Part shown: positions 23,581-31,711 of the stretch, one piece after another
How the letters are laid out: every line of letters begins with the position of its first letter
Position numbering within the stretch: the first letter of the stretch is position 1
Source of the DNA: Anaerolineales bacterium
GTDB taxonomy: Bacteria; Chloroflexota; Anaerolineae; 4572-78; J111
NCBI GenBank assembly: GCA_015075185.1
Contig: JABTUW010000004.1
Location: 744,001-808,000, forward strand
DNA length: 64,000 nucleotides
Direction: 5' to 3'
Program-made: the position numbers and the translations under genes
The notes under the pieces: model-generated
Told to the model about the DNA's origin: nothing
Seen by the model: the letters and a program-made list of their open reading frames with translations, nothing else
Databases searched by the model: none

Positions 23581-24582
23581 TTAGATTTCGATGGTTTGGC
23601 CGAGGCCCAACTCCCGCGCCCGGCGGTAGGCCCAGGCAGCGGCGGCTACATCCTGCAAAGCCACCCCCACCGACTTAAAAATTGTGATTTCCTGGGGGTC
23701 CGTCCGCCCGGCCCGCTGCCCGGTCAGCACTTCACCCAGGTCGGCGTGAATTGCTTCCCTGGTAATCAGCCCTTTTGACAGCGGGATGAGCAGATCGCCG
23801 GCCTCCTCCATAGCCGAGGCATACGTATCCACCACAATTTTGGCTCGCTGTACAATTTTGTCGTCCAGTTCTCGCCGGTCCGGAATGCCGGAGCCAACGC
23901 AGTTGATATGCGTTCCCTGGGCAAACCAATCCCCGTCTACAATCGGTTCGCGGGCCGTGGTGGCCGTGACCACAATGTCCGCCCCTTCGACAGCGGCCCT
24001 GGCGCTTGAAACCGGGGTTACTTCAATGCCCAACCTGGCCGCCATACGCTCGGCAAAGTCAGTGCGCCGGTCGCGGTCGCGGCTGTAAACCCAGGCCGTC
24101 TGCACCGGCCGCACGGCGCACATCGCCACCAGATGCGACTCCGCCTGCACCCCCGCACCCAGAATGCCCACCGTTGCCGCTTCGGGCCGGGCCAGGTAGC
24201 CGGTTGCCACCGCGCTGCCGGCAGCCGTGCGCAGCCCGGTAATCGAGGCCCCCTCCATAATCGCCAGCAGGGCGCAGGTTTGCGGGTCATGCAGCAGCAC
24301 CGTCGCCACAATGGCCGGCCGTCCTGCCGCCGGATTGCCGGGATAGAAGGTCAATACCTTAACGGCCATCGCCCCGGTTTGAGTTTGAGCGGTGGCTGTT
24401 TGGCCCAGATAAGAGGGCATGGCAATGTAAAGACCGTCCTGACCGGGCACCTTCATGCCCAGGCGGTGCGGGGTCTGCGCGTTCCCCAGACCATGCTCGC
24501 GAAAGGCATGCTCCTGCGAAGCAATACATTCAGCCATGGGTAGGGCTGTTTCCACATCGGTGCGGGTTAGTAGAAGGACCAT
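23581..24582 (-). CDS. Ornithine cyclodeaminase/mu-crystallin family protein
   Basis: NAD(P)-dependent enzyme of the OCD/mu-crystallin family, 333 residues. Landmarks: AMPSYLG, AVKVLTFYPGNP, MEGASITGLRTAAGSAVATGYLARP, Rossmann motif GILGAGVQAESHLVA, INCVGSGIPDRRELDD. Members act as ornithine cyclodeaminase, alanine dehydrogenase or pyrroline-2-carboxylate reductase. The next upstream gene is a proline-racemase-family protein; this pairing is known for trans-3-hydroxyproline breakdown (dehydratase then pyrroline-2-carboxylate reductase), which is the favoured hypothesis. Confidence 0.9.
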   Translation of the reverse strand: MVLLLTRTDVETALPMAECIASQEHAFREHGLGNAQTPHRLGMKVPGQDGLYIAMPSYLGQTATAQTQTGAMAVKVLTFYPGNPAAGRPAIVATVLLHDPQTCALLAIMEGASITGLRTAAGSAVATGYLARPEAATVGILGAGVQAESHLVAMCAVRPVQTAWVYSRDRDRRTDFAERMAARLGIEVTPVSSARAAVEGADIVVTATTAREPIVDGDWFAQGTHINCVGSGIPDRRELDDKIVQRAKIVVDTYASAMEEAGDLLIPLSKGLITREAIHADLGEVLTGQRAGRTDPQEITIFKSVGVALQDVAAAAWAYRRARELGLGQTIEI

Positions 24583-24614
24583 GGAAAACTTAAAGCTCCC
24601 TTTACTCCTAAACT

Positions 24615-24697
24615 GATTTACGATTTCAGATTGACGATTTACGATTAAAGGGATATGGCCCTAATCGAAAATCAAAAAATCGAAAATCGAAAATTGA
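24615..24697. repeat. Palindromic repeat, family F (GATTTACGATTT)
   Basis: Tandem GATTTACGATTTCAGATTGA on the left and ATCGAAAATCAAAAAATCGA followed by AAATCG units on the right, 83 bases, between the proline-racemase-like stop and the OCD start. Other copies lie at 29100-29180 and 43532-43591. Confidence 0.7.
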
Positions 24698-24698
24698 T

Positions 24699-25712
24699 TT
24701 ACGGCCCACCGACCAAGAACCCTTCAGTCAGGGGATCGTCTGCGGTCAGCATGAATTGGTGCAGGCCGGTGATAAAGGCCCGCCCGCTAATTTCGGGGAT
24801 GACGGCCTTTTGACCGCCGATCATGGTCTCCTCGACCAACCGCCCCCGAAAGGTTGTGCCAATAATACTTTCGTGAATGAACTCCTGGCCCAGTTGTAGT
24901 TGGCCTTTAGCCCAAAGCTGAACCAGGCGGGCCGAGGTGCCGGTACCGCCGGGTGAGCGGTCGAAGATGTGCTGGCCCATCGTCACCAGCCCTTTACTAT
25001 GCGCAAGAGGGTTGTCCGGCGGGCCAGTGAAGAGAGTCAGATTTACCGGCTCCCGCTGACCGATAGCAGGATGGACTACCTCAATTTGCTCGTTCAACGC
25101 GTTACGAATGACCCCGCCCAGGCGTAATAATTCATCAATATGAGCCGAGTTGAGCGGCAAACCTACCTGCGCCGCCTCGACCGCCACATACCACAGGCCG
25201 CCATAAACAACGTCCACGGTTAGACGCCCCAGCCCAGGTACGTCGAGTTCCGCATCACAGCGATAAGCAAAAGCGGGTAGATTTCGAAAGGTAATATTTT
25301 TGACCGTCCGGCCAGCCACTTCAACCTGGAGGGGAATCAGGCCGCCCAGCGTCTCGAAGGTGAGTTCGGTGACCGGCTCAGTCACCGGGGCCAGGCCCAA
25401 TTCCACCAGGGCCGTCACTAGACCGAGCGTGCCATGACCGCACATATTCAGGAAGCCAAAGGCGTTCATAATCAGCCCGGCCGCGTCGGCTTCCGGCCGG
25501 GTGGGCGCTGTCAGCACGGCGACGTGCATGGCGGAGTGCCCACGCGGTTCCTGGGTTAAAAAACGGCGAAGATGATCCCAGTGTGCCTCAAAATAGTCCC
25601 GCTTTTCGGCCATGGTTGCGCCAGGCAACGGGGGCAGACCGGCGGTCACAATCCGGGTTGGCTCACCGGCGGTGTGAGTGTCAACCGTAGTAATCAGGCG
25701 AATTGTATCCAT
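24699..25712 (-). CDS. Proline racemase family protein (possible trans-3-hydroxyproline dehydratase)
   Basis: Proline-racemase fold, 337 residues, two similar lobes. First catalytic residue Cys91 is present in the NMCGHGTLG motif. The second site, Cys in racemases and Thr in trans-3-hydroxy-L-proline dehydratases (DRSPxGTG), is Gly255 here (DRSPGGTGTSAR). This rules out the standard two-base racemase; a dehydratase-like or other lyase activity is more likely. The neighbouring OCD-family gene would reduce pyrroline-2-carboxylate to proline. It starts 3 bases after the biotin-carrier gene stop. Confidence 0.88.
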   Translation of the reverse strand: MDTIRLITTVDTHTAGEPTRIVTAGLPPLPGATMAEKRDYFEAHWDHLRRFLTQEPRGHSAMHVAVLTAPTRPEADAAGLIMNAFGFLNMCGHGTLGLVTALVELGLAPVTEPVTELTFETLGGLIPLQVEVAGRTVKNITFRNLPAFAYRCDAELDVPGLGRLTVDVVYGGLWYVAVEAAQVGLPLNSAHIDELLRLGGVIRNALNEQIEVVHPAIGQREPVNLTLFTGPPDNPLAHSKGLVTMGQHIFDRSPGGTGTSARLVQLWAKGQLQLGQEFIHESIIGTTFRGRLVEETMIGGQKAVIPEISGRAFITGLHQFMLTADDPLTEGFLVGGP

Positions 25713-25714
25713 TT

Positions 25715-25924
25715 TTATTCCAAGATGATGAGCGGCTCATCGCCCTGGACCATTTCGCCTTCCTGCTTTAGAATCTTCAGAATCTTGCCATCAAAAACGG
25801 TGTCTACGTTGATTTCCATTTTCATGGACTCCAGAATTACCAGCGTATCGCCGGCGCTGACCACATCACCCTCACTGACGAGGATGCGCCAGACGTTGCC
25901 GGTAAGCGGGGCAACGATTTCCAT
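25715..25924 (-). CDS. Biotin carboxyl carrier protein (stand-alone)
   Basis: Small biotinyl domain, 69 residues from ATG 25924 (MEIVAPLTGNV), with AGGAGG about 11 bases upstream. The biotinylation motif ESMKME carries the target Lys, and GDVVSAGDTLVILE and GEMVQGDEPLIILE are the two symmetric halves. It is the carrier for the carboxylase encoded by 25995-27335 and 27529-29073. It is expressed as a separate chain instead of being fused to biotin carboxylase as in most propionyl- or methylcrotonyl-CoA carboxylases. Confidence 0.93.
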   Translation of the reverse strand: MEIVAPLTGNVWRILVSEGDVVSAGDTLVILESMKMEINVDTVFDGKILKILKQEGEMVQGDEPLIILE

Positions 25925-25948
25925 AGTGTATCTTTCCTCCTGCGAGTA

Positions 25949-25994
25949 GGACAAACTCCTAGTTTGTCGGAATGGGGCAAGCTGACAGCCTGCC
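25949..25994. repeat. REP hairpin pair between biotin-carboxylase and carrier genes
   Basis: GGACAAACT/AGTTTGTCG with CCT loop (25949-25969) and GGCAAGCT/AGCCTGCC-type hairpin (25976-25994). They are degenerate members of the REP family found around the RAYT gene. The pair sits in the only gap between two subunits of one enzyme. Confidence 0.75.
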
Positions 25995-27335
25995 TTACGG
26001 TAAGGGTTTGGCTAACAAAGTGACATCATACGTCCCGGCTACAAACGGCGGGTGCGCCAGAATCTTTTGATGCAGCGGGAGATTGGTTTTAATCCCCTCG
26101 ATTTGAAACTGGGCCAAAGCCGCCTGCGTCCGGGCGATGGCCTCGGCCCGGTCAGTTCCCCAGACAACCAGTTTGGCCAGCAAGGGATCGTAAAAATGGC
26201 TAACAACCGTCCCTGCCTGCACCCACGAATCCAGCCGGATATGCTCGCCGGTCGGCTCCCGGTAGGCGGTAATCGTGCCCGGCGAAGGGAAAAAGTTGAC
26301 CGGATCTTCAGCGTAAATGCGGCACTCGATGGCATGGCCGCGCTGGGTTAGGTCCCGTTGGCGGAGGGACAAAGGCTCGCCCGCCGCAATTTTGATTTGC
26401 TCCTGCACCAAATCCACCCCGGTGACCATTTCCGTCAACGGATGCTCCACTTGAATCCGGGTGTTCATTTCCAGGAAGTAGAAGTTACGCTCCGGGTCCA
26501 TGATAAACTCGACCGTCCCGGCGCTTTGATAGCCAACCACTCGCCCAGCGGCCAGAGCGGCTTCGGTAATTTTCTGCCGGGTTTCCGGATCGAGCGCCGG
26601 GGAGGGCGACTCCTCCAATACTTTTTGATGCCGCCGCTGGACCGAGCACTCCCGCTCAAAGAGATGGATAATCTTGCCATGCTGGTCGCCCAGCAGTTGC
26701 ACTTCGATGTGTTTCGGCTGCGCAATGTACCGTTCCAGGTAGAGCGAAGGGTTACCAAAAGCTTGCTGCGCCCGGCGCTGAGCCTGTTCCAGGCCGCCGG
26801 CCAGCTTTTCCGGCCCGGCCACCTGGATCATGCCGATACCGCCGCCGCCTGCCGCCGCTTTGATCAGCAGCGGATAACCTATCTTCTCGGCCAGGGCGGC
26901 CAGTTCGGATGGGTCGGCATTGAGATAACCCGGTGTACCCGGCGCAATCGGCACGCCGGCCGCGGCCATCATCTGCCGGGCCGCGACCTTATCCCCCATT
27001 TTCTGAATGACCTCCGGCGGCGGGCCGATGAAGACCCGCCCGGCCTCGGTGCAGCGGCGGGCAAATTCGGCGTTCTCGGACAAAAAGCCGTAGCCCGGAT
27101 GGATGGCCTGCGCCCCGCTCTGCCGGGCCGCAGCCAGAATTGCTTCGATATTAAGATAACTGGCCGGGGCGGGCGGCGGCCCAATCGGCACTGCCTCGTC
27201 GGCTTCGGTCACGTGCCTGGCCCCGGCGTCGGCCTCGGAGTAAACCGCTACGGTTTTTATTCCCAGGGCGCGGCAGGCGCGGATAACCCGCAGGGCAATC
27301 TCGCCTCGGTTGGCGATCAGAATTTTGTCGAACAA
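25995..27335 (-). CDS. Biotin carboxylase subunit of acyl-CoA carboxylase
   Basis: ATP-grasp biotin carboxylase, 446 residues, carboxylates the biotin of the carrier protein with bicarbonate and ATP. N-domain MFDKILIANRGEIALRVIRA, GYGFLSENAEFA, ATP-binding KAAAGGGGIGMIQ, HIEVQLLGD, ERECSVQRRHQKVLEE and EMNTRIQVEHPLTE. The Gly-rich loop has Ile where many family members have Lys or Arg. Full length for a stand-alone subunit; no fused biotinyl domain. Works with 25715-25924 and 27529-29073. Confidence 0.95.
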   Translation of the reverse strand: MFDKILIANRGEIALRVIRACRALGIKTVAVYSEADAGARHVTEADEAVPIGPPPAPASYLNIEAILAAARQSGAQAIHPGYGFLSENAEFARRCTEAGRVFIGPPPEVIQKMGDKVAARQMMAAAGVPIAPGTPGYLNADPSELAALAEKIGYPLLIKAAAGGGGIGMIQVAGPEKLAGGLEQAQRRAQQAFGNPSLYLERYIAQPKHIEVQLLGDQHGKIIHLFERECSVQRRHQKVLEESPSPALDPETRQKITEAALAAGRVVGYQSAGTVEFIMDPERNFYFLEMNTRIQVEHPLTEMVTGVDLVQEQIKIAAGEPLSLRQRDLTQRGHAIECRIYAEDPVNFFPSPGTITAYREPTGEHIRLDSWVQAGTVVSHFYDPLLAKLVVWGTDRAEAIARTQAALAQFQIEGIKTNLPLHQKILAHPPFVAGTYDVTLLAKPLP

Positions 27336-27354
27336 AGTGGTAATCCTTGTTTTT

Positions 27355-27464
27355 ATGTCATTCCGAGTGGAACGTAGCGGAACGAGGAATCTCTCGAATC
27401 TATGTTAAAAAGTGACGCCGGAGGGATTTCTCGCTCCCGCGTAGCGGATCGCTCGAAATGACAT
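27355..27464. repeat. Palindromic repeat, family P (ATGTCATTCCGAG)
   Basis: Arms ATGTCATTCCGAGTGGAACG and TCGAAATGACAT enclose inner GAGGAATCTCTCG/GAGGGATTTCTCG halves, 110 bases, between the carboxyltransferase stop and the biotin-carboxylase start. A common type of dispersed bacterial palindrome; single copy here. Confidence 0.65.
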
Positions 27465-27528
27465 GGTTTGGGCTTAATTCCGATAGTATCTACTTTTATT
27501 CTAAACCTTACGCATCACGCATCGCGCA

Positions 27529-29073
27529 TTAGACTGGCATGACGCCATTCCGCCGCTCGATCCGCTTGACTTCTTTTTGCGAGTAAACCTGGTAGCGGTT
27601 GATCAATTCCTGGCGCAAAGCATAACCGGGGACGACATTTTCAATAAAGAATTCCGATGCTACCGAATAGGGATCAATGTTTTCCTCATACTCCCGCCGC
27701 TTGTCGGCGATGTAGGCTTCGCGCTCTTCTTCGGGCAGCTCCATAATCTTGTTGTAGTGGATGGCATTGATCGCCGCTTCCGGTCCCATGACCGCCGGGC
27801 GAGCCGTCGGCAGGGCGATGGTGCAGTCGGGCTGCATGGGGTTGCCCGACATGGCCAGGTAGCCGCCGCCGTAGGCCTTGCGCACCATCACGCAGATGCG
27901 CGGCACTTTGGCCTCCGACACGGCAAAGAGCATCTTGGCCCCGTGACGAATAATACCCTGTTTTTCCACATGGGAGCCGATCATGAAGCCGGGTACATCG
28001 CACAGGAAGAGCAGCGGGATATTGTAGGCGTTGCACATCCAGATGAAGCGGGCCGCCTTGTCCGACGAGTCGACAAAGAGCACCCCACCCTTGACCTTGG
28101 ATTGGTTGGCCACAATCCCCACGGGCCGCCCGCCCAGGCGAGCCAGCCCGGTGATAAGCTCCGGCGCGAACAGCTTTTTGATTTCAAACCAACTGCCCTC
28201 ATCAATCAGGCGAAAGATAAACTCGTACATATCGAACGGCGTGCCCTGGTTGACCGGCACGATTTCCTCGATCTCACGGCCCGGAGCCGGCGCTTTGGCC
28301 GGGACCAGGGCCGTTTTTTCTTTCCAGTTTTGCGGCATAAAGTCGAAATACTGCTTGGCCGCATTGAGCGCCTCGACTTCATCTTTGGCCAGGTAATCGC
28401 CCAGCCCGCTCATGGCACAGTGCATGCGCGCCCCACCCATCTGTTCCAGGGTCACTTTCTCGCCGATGACCATCTCGGCCATGCGCGGCGAGCCGAGGTA
28501 AGCGCTGACGTTCTTATCCACCATAATGGTGATGTCGCACAGCGCCGGCACATAGGCCGACCCCGCCGGCGATGGCCCAAACAGCACGCAGATTTGGGGC
28601 ACCCGGCCTGAAATCTGAATCTGGTTGTGGAAAATATTGCCCATGGCGTCGTGGCCGGCGTAACAGTACTGCTGCTCGTCCAGCCGCGCCCCGGCTGAGT
28701 CGACCAGGTAGATCAAGGGGATGCCCAGTTCGTCGGCTTTCATCTGGGTGTAGGTCATTTTCTGGTAGGTTTTGCGGCCCCAGGTGCCGGCTTTGACCGT
28801 CATATCGTTGGCGCTTACAGCCACCTGGCGGCCGTTGATCTTGCCAAAGCCGGTCACTACGGCATCAGCGGGGAGGTTGTCCAGGCTGCGGGTCAGCAGG
28901 CCGTCTTCGAGAAAGGAATCGGGGTCGAGCAGGTAGGCCAGCCGGTCCCGCACAAACATCTTGTTCTGTTCTTTTAAGCTTTGGTGGTACTTTTCGGCCC
29001 CGCCCTTTTTGAACCGCTCAATGGTCTCGATGAGCCGTTCTTGAGGATGGGGAGCGGGTTGGTCAGTAGACAT
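27529..29073 (-). CDS. Acyl-CoA carboxylase carboxyltransferase subunit
   Basis: Carboxyltransferase of the propionyl/methylcrotonyl/geranyl-CoA carboxylase family, 514 residues, with two crotonase-fold halves. Oxyanion and substrate regions: IYLVDSAGARLDEQ and GPSPAGSAYVPALCD in the N-half, and CDVPGFMIGS, VRKAYGGGYLAMSG and PTARPAVMGPEAA in the C-half. It moves carboxyl from biotin to an acyl-CoA. Propionyl-CoA or a methyl-branched enoyl-CoA are both possible; the neighbouring AtuA-like genes favour the latter, the mutase the former. Confidence 0.93.
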   Translation of the reverse strand: MSTDQPAPHPQERLIETIERFKKGGAEKYHQSLKEQNKMFVRDRLAYLLDPDSFLEDGLLTRSLDNLPADAVVTGFGKINGRQVAVSANDMTVKAGTWGRKTYQKMTYTQMKADELGIPLIYLVDSAGARLDEQQYCYAGHDAMGNIFHNQIQISGRVPQICVLFGPSPAGSAYVPALCDITIMVDKNVSAYLGSPRMAEMVIGEKVTLEQMGGARMHCAMSGLGDYLAKDEVEALNAAKQYFDFMPQNWKEKTALVPAKAPAPGREIEEIVPVNQGTPFDMYEFIFRLIDEGSWFEIKKLFAPELITGLARLGGRPVGIVANQSKVKGGVLFVDSSDKAARFIWMCNAYNIPLLFLCDVPGFMIGSHVEKQGIIRHGAKMLFAVSEAKVPRICVMVRKAYGGGYLAMSGNPMQPDCTIALPTARPAVMGPEAAINAIHYNKIMELPEEEREAYIADKRREYEENIDPYSVASEFFIENVVPGYALRQELINRYQVYSQKEVKRIERRNGVMPV

Positions 29074-29099
29074 TGTTAGTCATCTCCTTAAAACAAATT

Positions 29100-29180
29100 A
29101 CGATTTTCGATTTGCGATTTACGATTACCTCTTCCAATCGTAAATCCACGCCCAAAAGGGCAGTCGTAAATCGTAAATCC
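29100..29180. repeat. Palindromic repeat, family F
   Basis: Left half with GATTTTCGATTTGCGATTTA, right half with CAGTCGTAAATCGTAAATCC, enclosing CTCTTCCAATCGTAAATC. It lies between the AtuA C-domain gene stop and the carboxyltransferase start. Confidence 0.65.
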
Positions 29181-29182
29181 TT

Positions 29183-29500
29183 TTATTTAACTTCGACTTC
29201 CATCCGCAGCAGCGCCGTGCCCATCGCTTTGCCGGTTTGGTCAAAACGGAGGGTGCGGGTCGCGCCGCCGTCGAGGGCATTGTGCAGCACGATCTCCAGG
29301 GCATGGATGTTGGGCAGTTCATAAATGTTGACCGGCCCTTTGACCATCTCGCCAAAGAAAACCTTGACCCGCTCCGGCGTTACCTCCCGCCGGATGATCT
29401 CGTAATTCTGGGCATTCAGGGCCAGCAGGCCGATGTTGCAAATATCGCCTTTATCGCCTGAACGGACGTAGGCCAGTTCTCGCAGTTGTACTTTTCCCAT
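29183..29500 (-). CDS. AtuA C-terminal-domain protein (split AtuA)
   Basis: A 105-residue protein corresponding to the small C-terminal domain of AtuA-like proteins: LRELAYVRSGDKGDICNIGL, VKVFFGEMVKGPVNIYELPN and LHNALDGGATRTLRFDQTGKA. Start at ATG 29500, because the upstream in-frame stretch lies in a REP hairpin pair. In acyclic-terpene utilisation gene clusters AtuA carries this domain fused to DUF1446; here the large part is at 31712-33073. Function is not established biochemically. Confidence 0.85.
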   Translation of the reverse strand: MGKVQLRELAYVRSGDKGDICNIGLLALNAQNYEIIRREVTPERVKVFFGEMVKGPVNIYELPNIHALEIVLHNALDGGATRTLRFDQTGKAMGTALLRMEVEVK

Positions 29501-29515
29501 AGACTTATCCTCGTA

Positions 29516-29563
29516 GGACAAACTGTTAGTTTGTCCGTATCTGGACAAGCTAACAGCTTGTCC
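29516..29563. repeat. REP hairpin pair before AtuA C-domain gene
   Basis: GGACAAACT/AGTTTGTCC with GTT loop (29516-29536) and GGACAAGCT/AGCTTGTCC with AAC loop (29543-29563), 6 bases apart. The second ends at the stop codon of the MaoC gene, whose TAG is formed by the REP edge. Confidence 0.85.
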
Positions 29564-30003
29564 TACTGGGTTGATCGCTTACGCATCAATAGACTATAAC
29601 TATTCACCAAAACAGCCTGATTGTCTTGATTAATCACTTCAAATTTGAAATCTACTATGCCGGAACCGTCGTTCCGCTCGCGCATACCGGTCACTTCCAT
29701 TTCTAGGTGAATGGTATCGCCGATGAAGACGGGCCGCAGGAAACGCAGTTTGTCCACCCCGTAGAGGGCTTCGCACTTTTCCGGGTCGGCAGGAACCATG
29801 CCGGTGGCCATGGACATGACCAGAAAACCCTGGGCAATCCGCTGGCCAAAACGGCTCTGGGCAGCGTACGCTTTATCCACATGCAGCGGGTGAAAATCTG
29901 AACTCAGGCCCGAAAAATTAACAATATCGGCCTCGGTCACCGTTCGCCCCCGCGTCACCCAGCGTTGGCCGGGTTCAAACTCTTCAAAATAACGGTCTGG
30001 CAT
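29563..30003 (-). CDS. MaoC-like enoyl-CoA hydratase
   Basis: Hot-dog-fold hydratase, 146 residues from ATG 30003. The (R)-specific hydratase motif is present (FSGLSSDFHPLHVD, with Asp and His catalytic), then RIAQGFLVMSMATGMV and RFLRPVFIGDTI. It would hydrate 2-enoyl-CoA to 3-hydroxyacyl-CoA or act on a branched intermediate in the same pathway as the carboxylase. Upstream neighbour is the crotonase-type hydratase, so both hydratase folds occur in one island. Confidence 0.9.
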   Translation of the reverse strand: MPDRYFEEFEPGQRWVTRGRTVTEADIVNFSGLSSDFHPLHVDKAYAAQSRFGQRIAQGFLVMSMATGMVPADPEKCEALYGVDKLRFLRPVFIGDTIHLEMEVTGMRERNDGSGIVDFKFEVINQDNQAVLVNSYSLLMRKRSTQ

Positions 30004-30042
30004 AACCTTCCCCAATCAGACTATAAGCCTTGTTCTAAAAAC

Positions 30043-30126
30043 GTCCACAGATTACACAGATTCACACAGATAAATTTTTTATGTTCCTAATTCTTTATCT
30101 GTTCCTATCTGTGTCCATCTGTGGAC
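30043..30126. repeat. Palindromic repeat, family G
   Basis: GTCCACAGATTACACAGATT on the left and ATCTGTGTCCATCTGTGGAC on the right, 84 bases with tandem CACAGAT units. Sister of 12206-12279. It occupies the gap between the hydratase stop and the MaoC start. Confidence 0.7.
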
Positions 30127-30137
30127 CCTCTATCCGG

Positions 30138-30950
30138 CTACCAATTCGGCTTCCTTTTCTCCATAAATGCCGAAACCCCCTCGCGCAAATCCTCGCTGAG
30201 CATGTAGTTGACCCGCAGACTCCGGCCATACGCTAGTGCTTGTGCGTAAGTCATTCCCGCCGTGTCCCAGAAGAGACGCTTACCTAAGTGCAGCGCCTCC
30301 CGGCTCTTCTCGGCCAGGTCGCGGGCCAGGGTCAGGGCCGACTCCTCCAACTCCGCCGCCGGGACGACCTGATTGACCAGCCCGATCCGCAGCGCCTCCT
30401 GGGCGTCGAAGATGGCCCCGGTCAGCGAGAGTTCCAACGCCTTCTTGTCGCCCACCGCCCGGCGCAGGGCCGGCAGAACGATCAGCGGGAACAGCCCAAT
30501 CTTGATCTCGGTCATGCCGAACTGGGCGTCGTCGGCGGCCACGGCCAGATCACACAGAGCAGTCAGGCCGGTTCCGCCGGCCAGGGCATAGCCCTGCACC
30601 GCCGCTACCACCGGTTTGGTCATTTGCGGCGGCAGGCTGAACAACTCCTCCCACAAAGCCCCGCTCTGCCAGTGCCGAAAAGCCCGCTCGTCAATCTCGG
30701 CGGCAAACTCGCGCAGATTCCCGCCTGCCGAGAAATTCTTCCCAGCCGCCGCCAGCAGCACTACCCGCACCGCGTCATCCGCCTCGACCTGCCGCAGCGC
30801 GGCGATCAACTCGCCGACCATGGCATAGGTCAGGGCGTTGCGCTGGTCCGGGTCATTCAACGTAATCCGGGCCAGGCGATCTTCAATTTGATAGAGAATT
30901 TTGGGTTCGATCTGCCAGCCTTTGTTTTGGACCGCCCGTAATCTATTCAA
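30138..30950 (-). CDS. Enoyl-CoA hydratase/isomerase (crotonase) family protein
   Basis: Crotonase-fold protein, 270 residues. CoA-binding region GKNFSAGGNLREF, oxyanion GYALAGGTGLTALCD and TEIKIGLFPL. Of the two Glu residues of a standard hydratase, only Glu148 is present; the first is Gly128. It may therefore act as an isomerase, hydrolase or lyase of this superfamily. Start unclear: TTG 30950 is used because no internal ATG/GTG precedes the fold, and the AT-rich gene upstream ends only 2 bases earlier, which suggests that the natural start was disturbed. Confidence 0.85.
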   Translation of the reverse strand: MNRLRAVQNKGWQIEPKILYQIEDRLARITLNDPDQRNALTYAMVGELIAALRQVEADDAVRVVLLAAAGKNFSAGGNLREFAAEIDERAFRHWQSGALWEELFSLPPQMTKPVVAAVQGYALAGGTGLTALCDLAVAADDAQFGMTEIKIGLFPLIVLPALRRAVGDKKALELSLTGAIFDAQEALRIGLVNQVVPAAELEESALTLARDLAEKSREALHLGKRLFWDTAGMTYAQALAYGRSLRVNYMLSEDLREGVSAFMEKRKPNW

Positions 30951-30952
30951 GA

Positions 30953-31626
30953 TCAGGGTTTGTGGATATGATTTTTATATACCTCTGCTCTCTGGATGAG
31001 ATATTCAGCGGTACTATTAACATTTCCTGATGAAGCTAACTTGGCACGAAATCGTTCCAAAAAGAAAGGATAAATTGTATCGAATAGTTCAAGTAACTTG
31101 TGCTCTAACTCTTTAGCTGTTTCTGAAAACTCTTCTTGTATCTGCTCTACTATTTGTTTGTGTTTGCCTGCTAAATCTATAGGATTTCCTATAAAGTATG
31201 AAAAATCTCCTCGGAGATTGTCGAACTATTTTTCAAGCTTCTTCTAGAAACATCTCTCGGATTCAATCCAAGCTCAAAAATTTCTGCAATTAACAAAAAA
31301 GCACAATCCCGAATGGATGTAAGCCTTGACAACAAAACATCAAGCGTAATTCGGACCCAATTCTGTCTGGATATTGCTCCTAATGGTGTTGACAAAGGCA
31401 ACTCTTCCAGAGCAAGCATTTGGTAGACCATATTAAGTGACTCGAATCGATTTACGAGCATTTGTGTTCGATACTCAACATCTACTATATAAGCCGCATC
31501 AGGAGCAGTAGATACAAGTGTATCATAGTCATAGTCACGAAGATGAATTGGCTGTGCAAGATCATAAACAACGCCAACAAATAAGGAATGCTCACAGGAT
31601 AACCATTCAAAACTATTCTCATTCAT
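30953..31626 (-). pseudogene. AT-rich hypothetical gene with one frameshift
   Basis: Two adjacent reading frames make one protein of about 220 residues. The first half (from ATG 31626, MNENSFEWLSCEHSLFVGVV) runs to about 31222; the second continues as NLRGDFSYFIGNPIDLAGKH and ends at 30953. The shift lies near an A-run. Highly helical, with VLLSRLTSIRDCAFLLIAEI in the middle and acidic heptad-like stretches at the end, reminiscent of HEPN-type helical proteins; I do not assign it. Base composition is far more AT-rich than its neighbours, so it is probably horizontally acquired. It lies inside the acyl-CoA island. Confidence 0.6.
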
Positions 31627-31711
31627 TGCAGGTATCGACTCTGAAAAATGAAGCGGACCAGCAGTTCTTAACCAACCCGTCAGCCCTCAACTTTTTCACG
31701 CCCCTACCCGT

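Noticed and set aside
24699..25712. Sec codon in the proline-racemase-family gene
   Set aside because: The second catalytic position is GGC (Gly), not TGA, so it is a substitution and no readthrough is needed.
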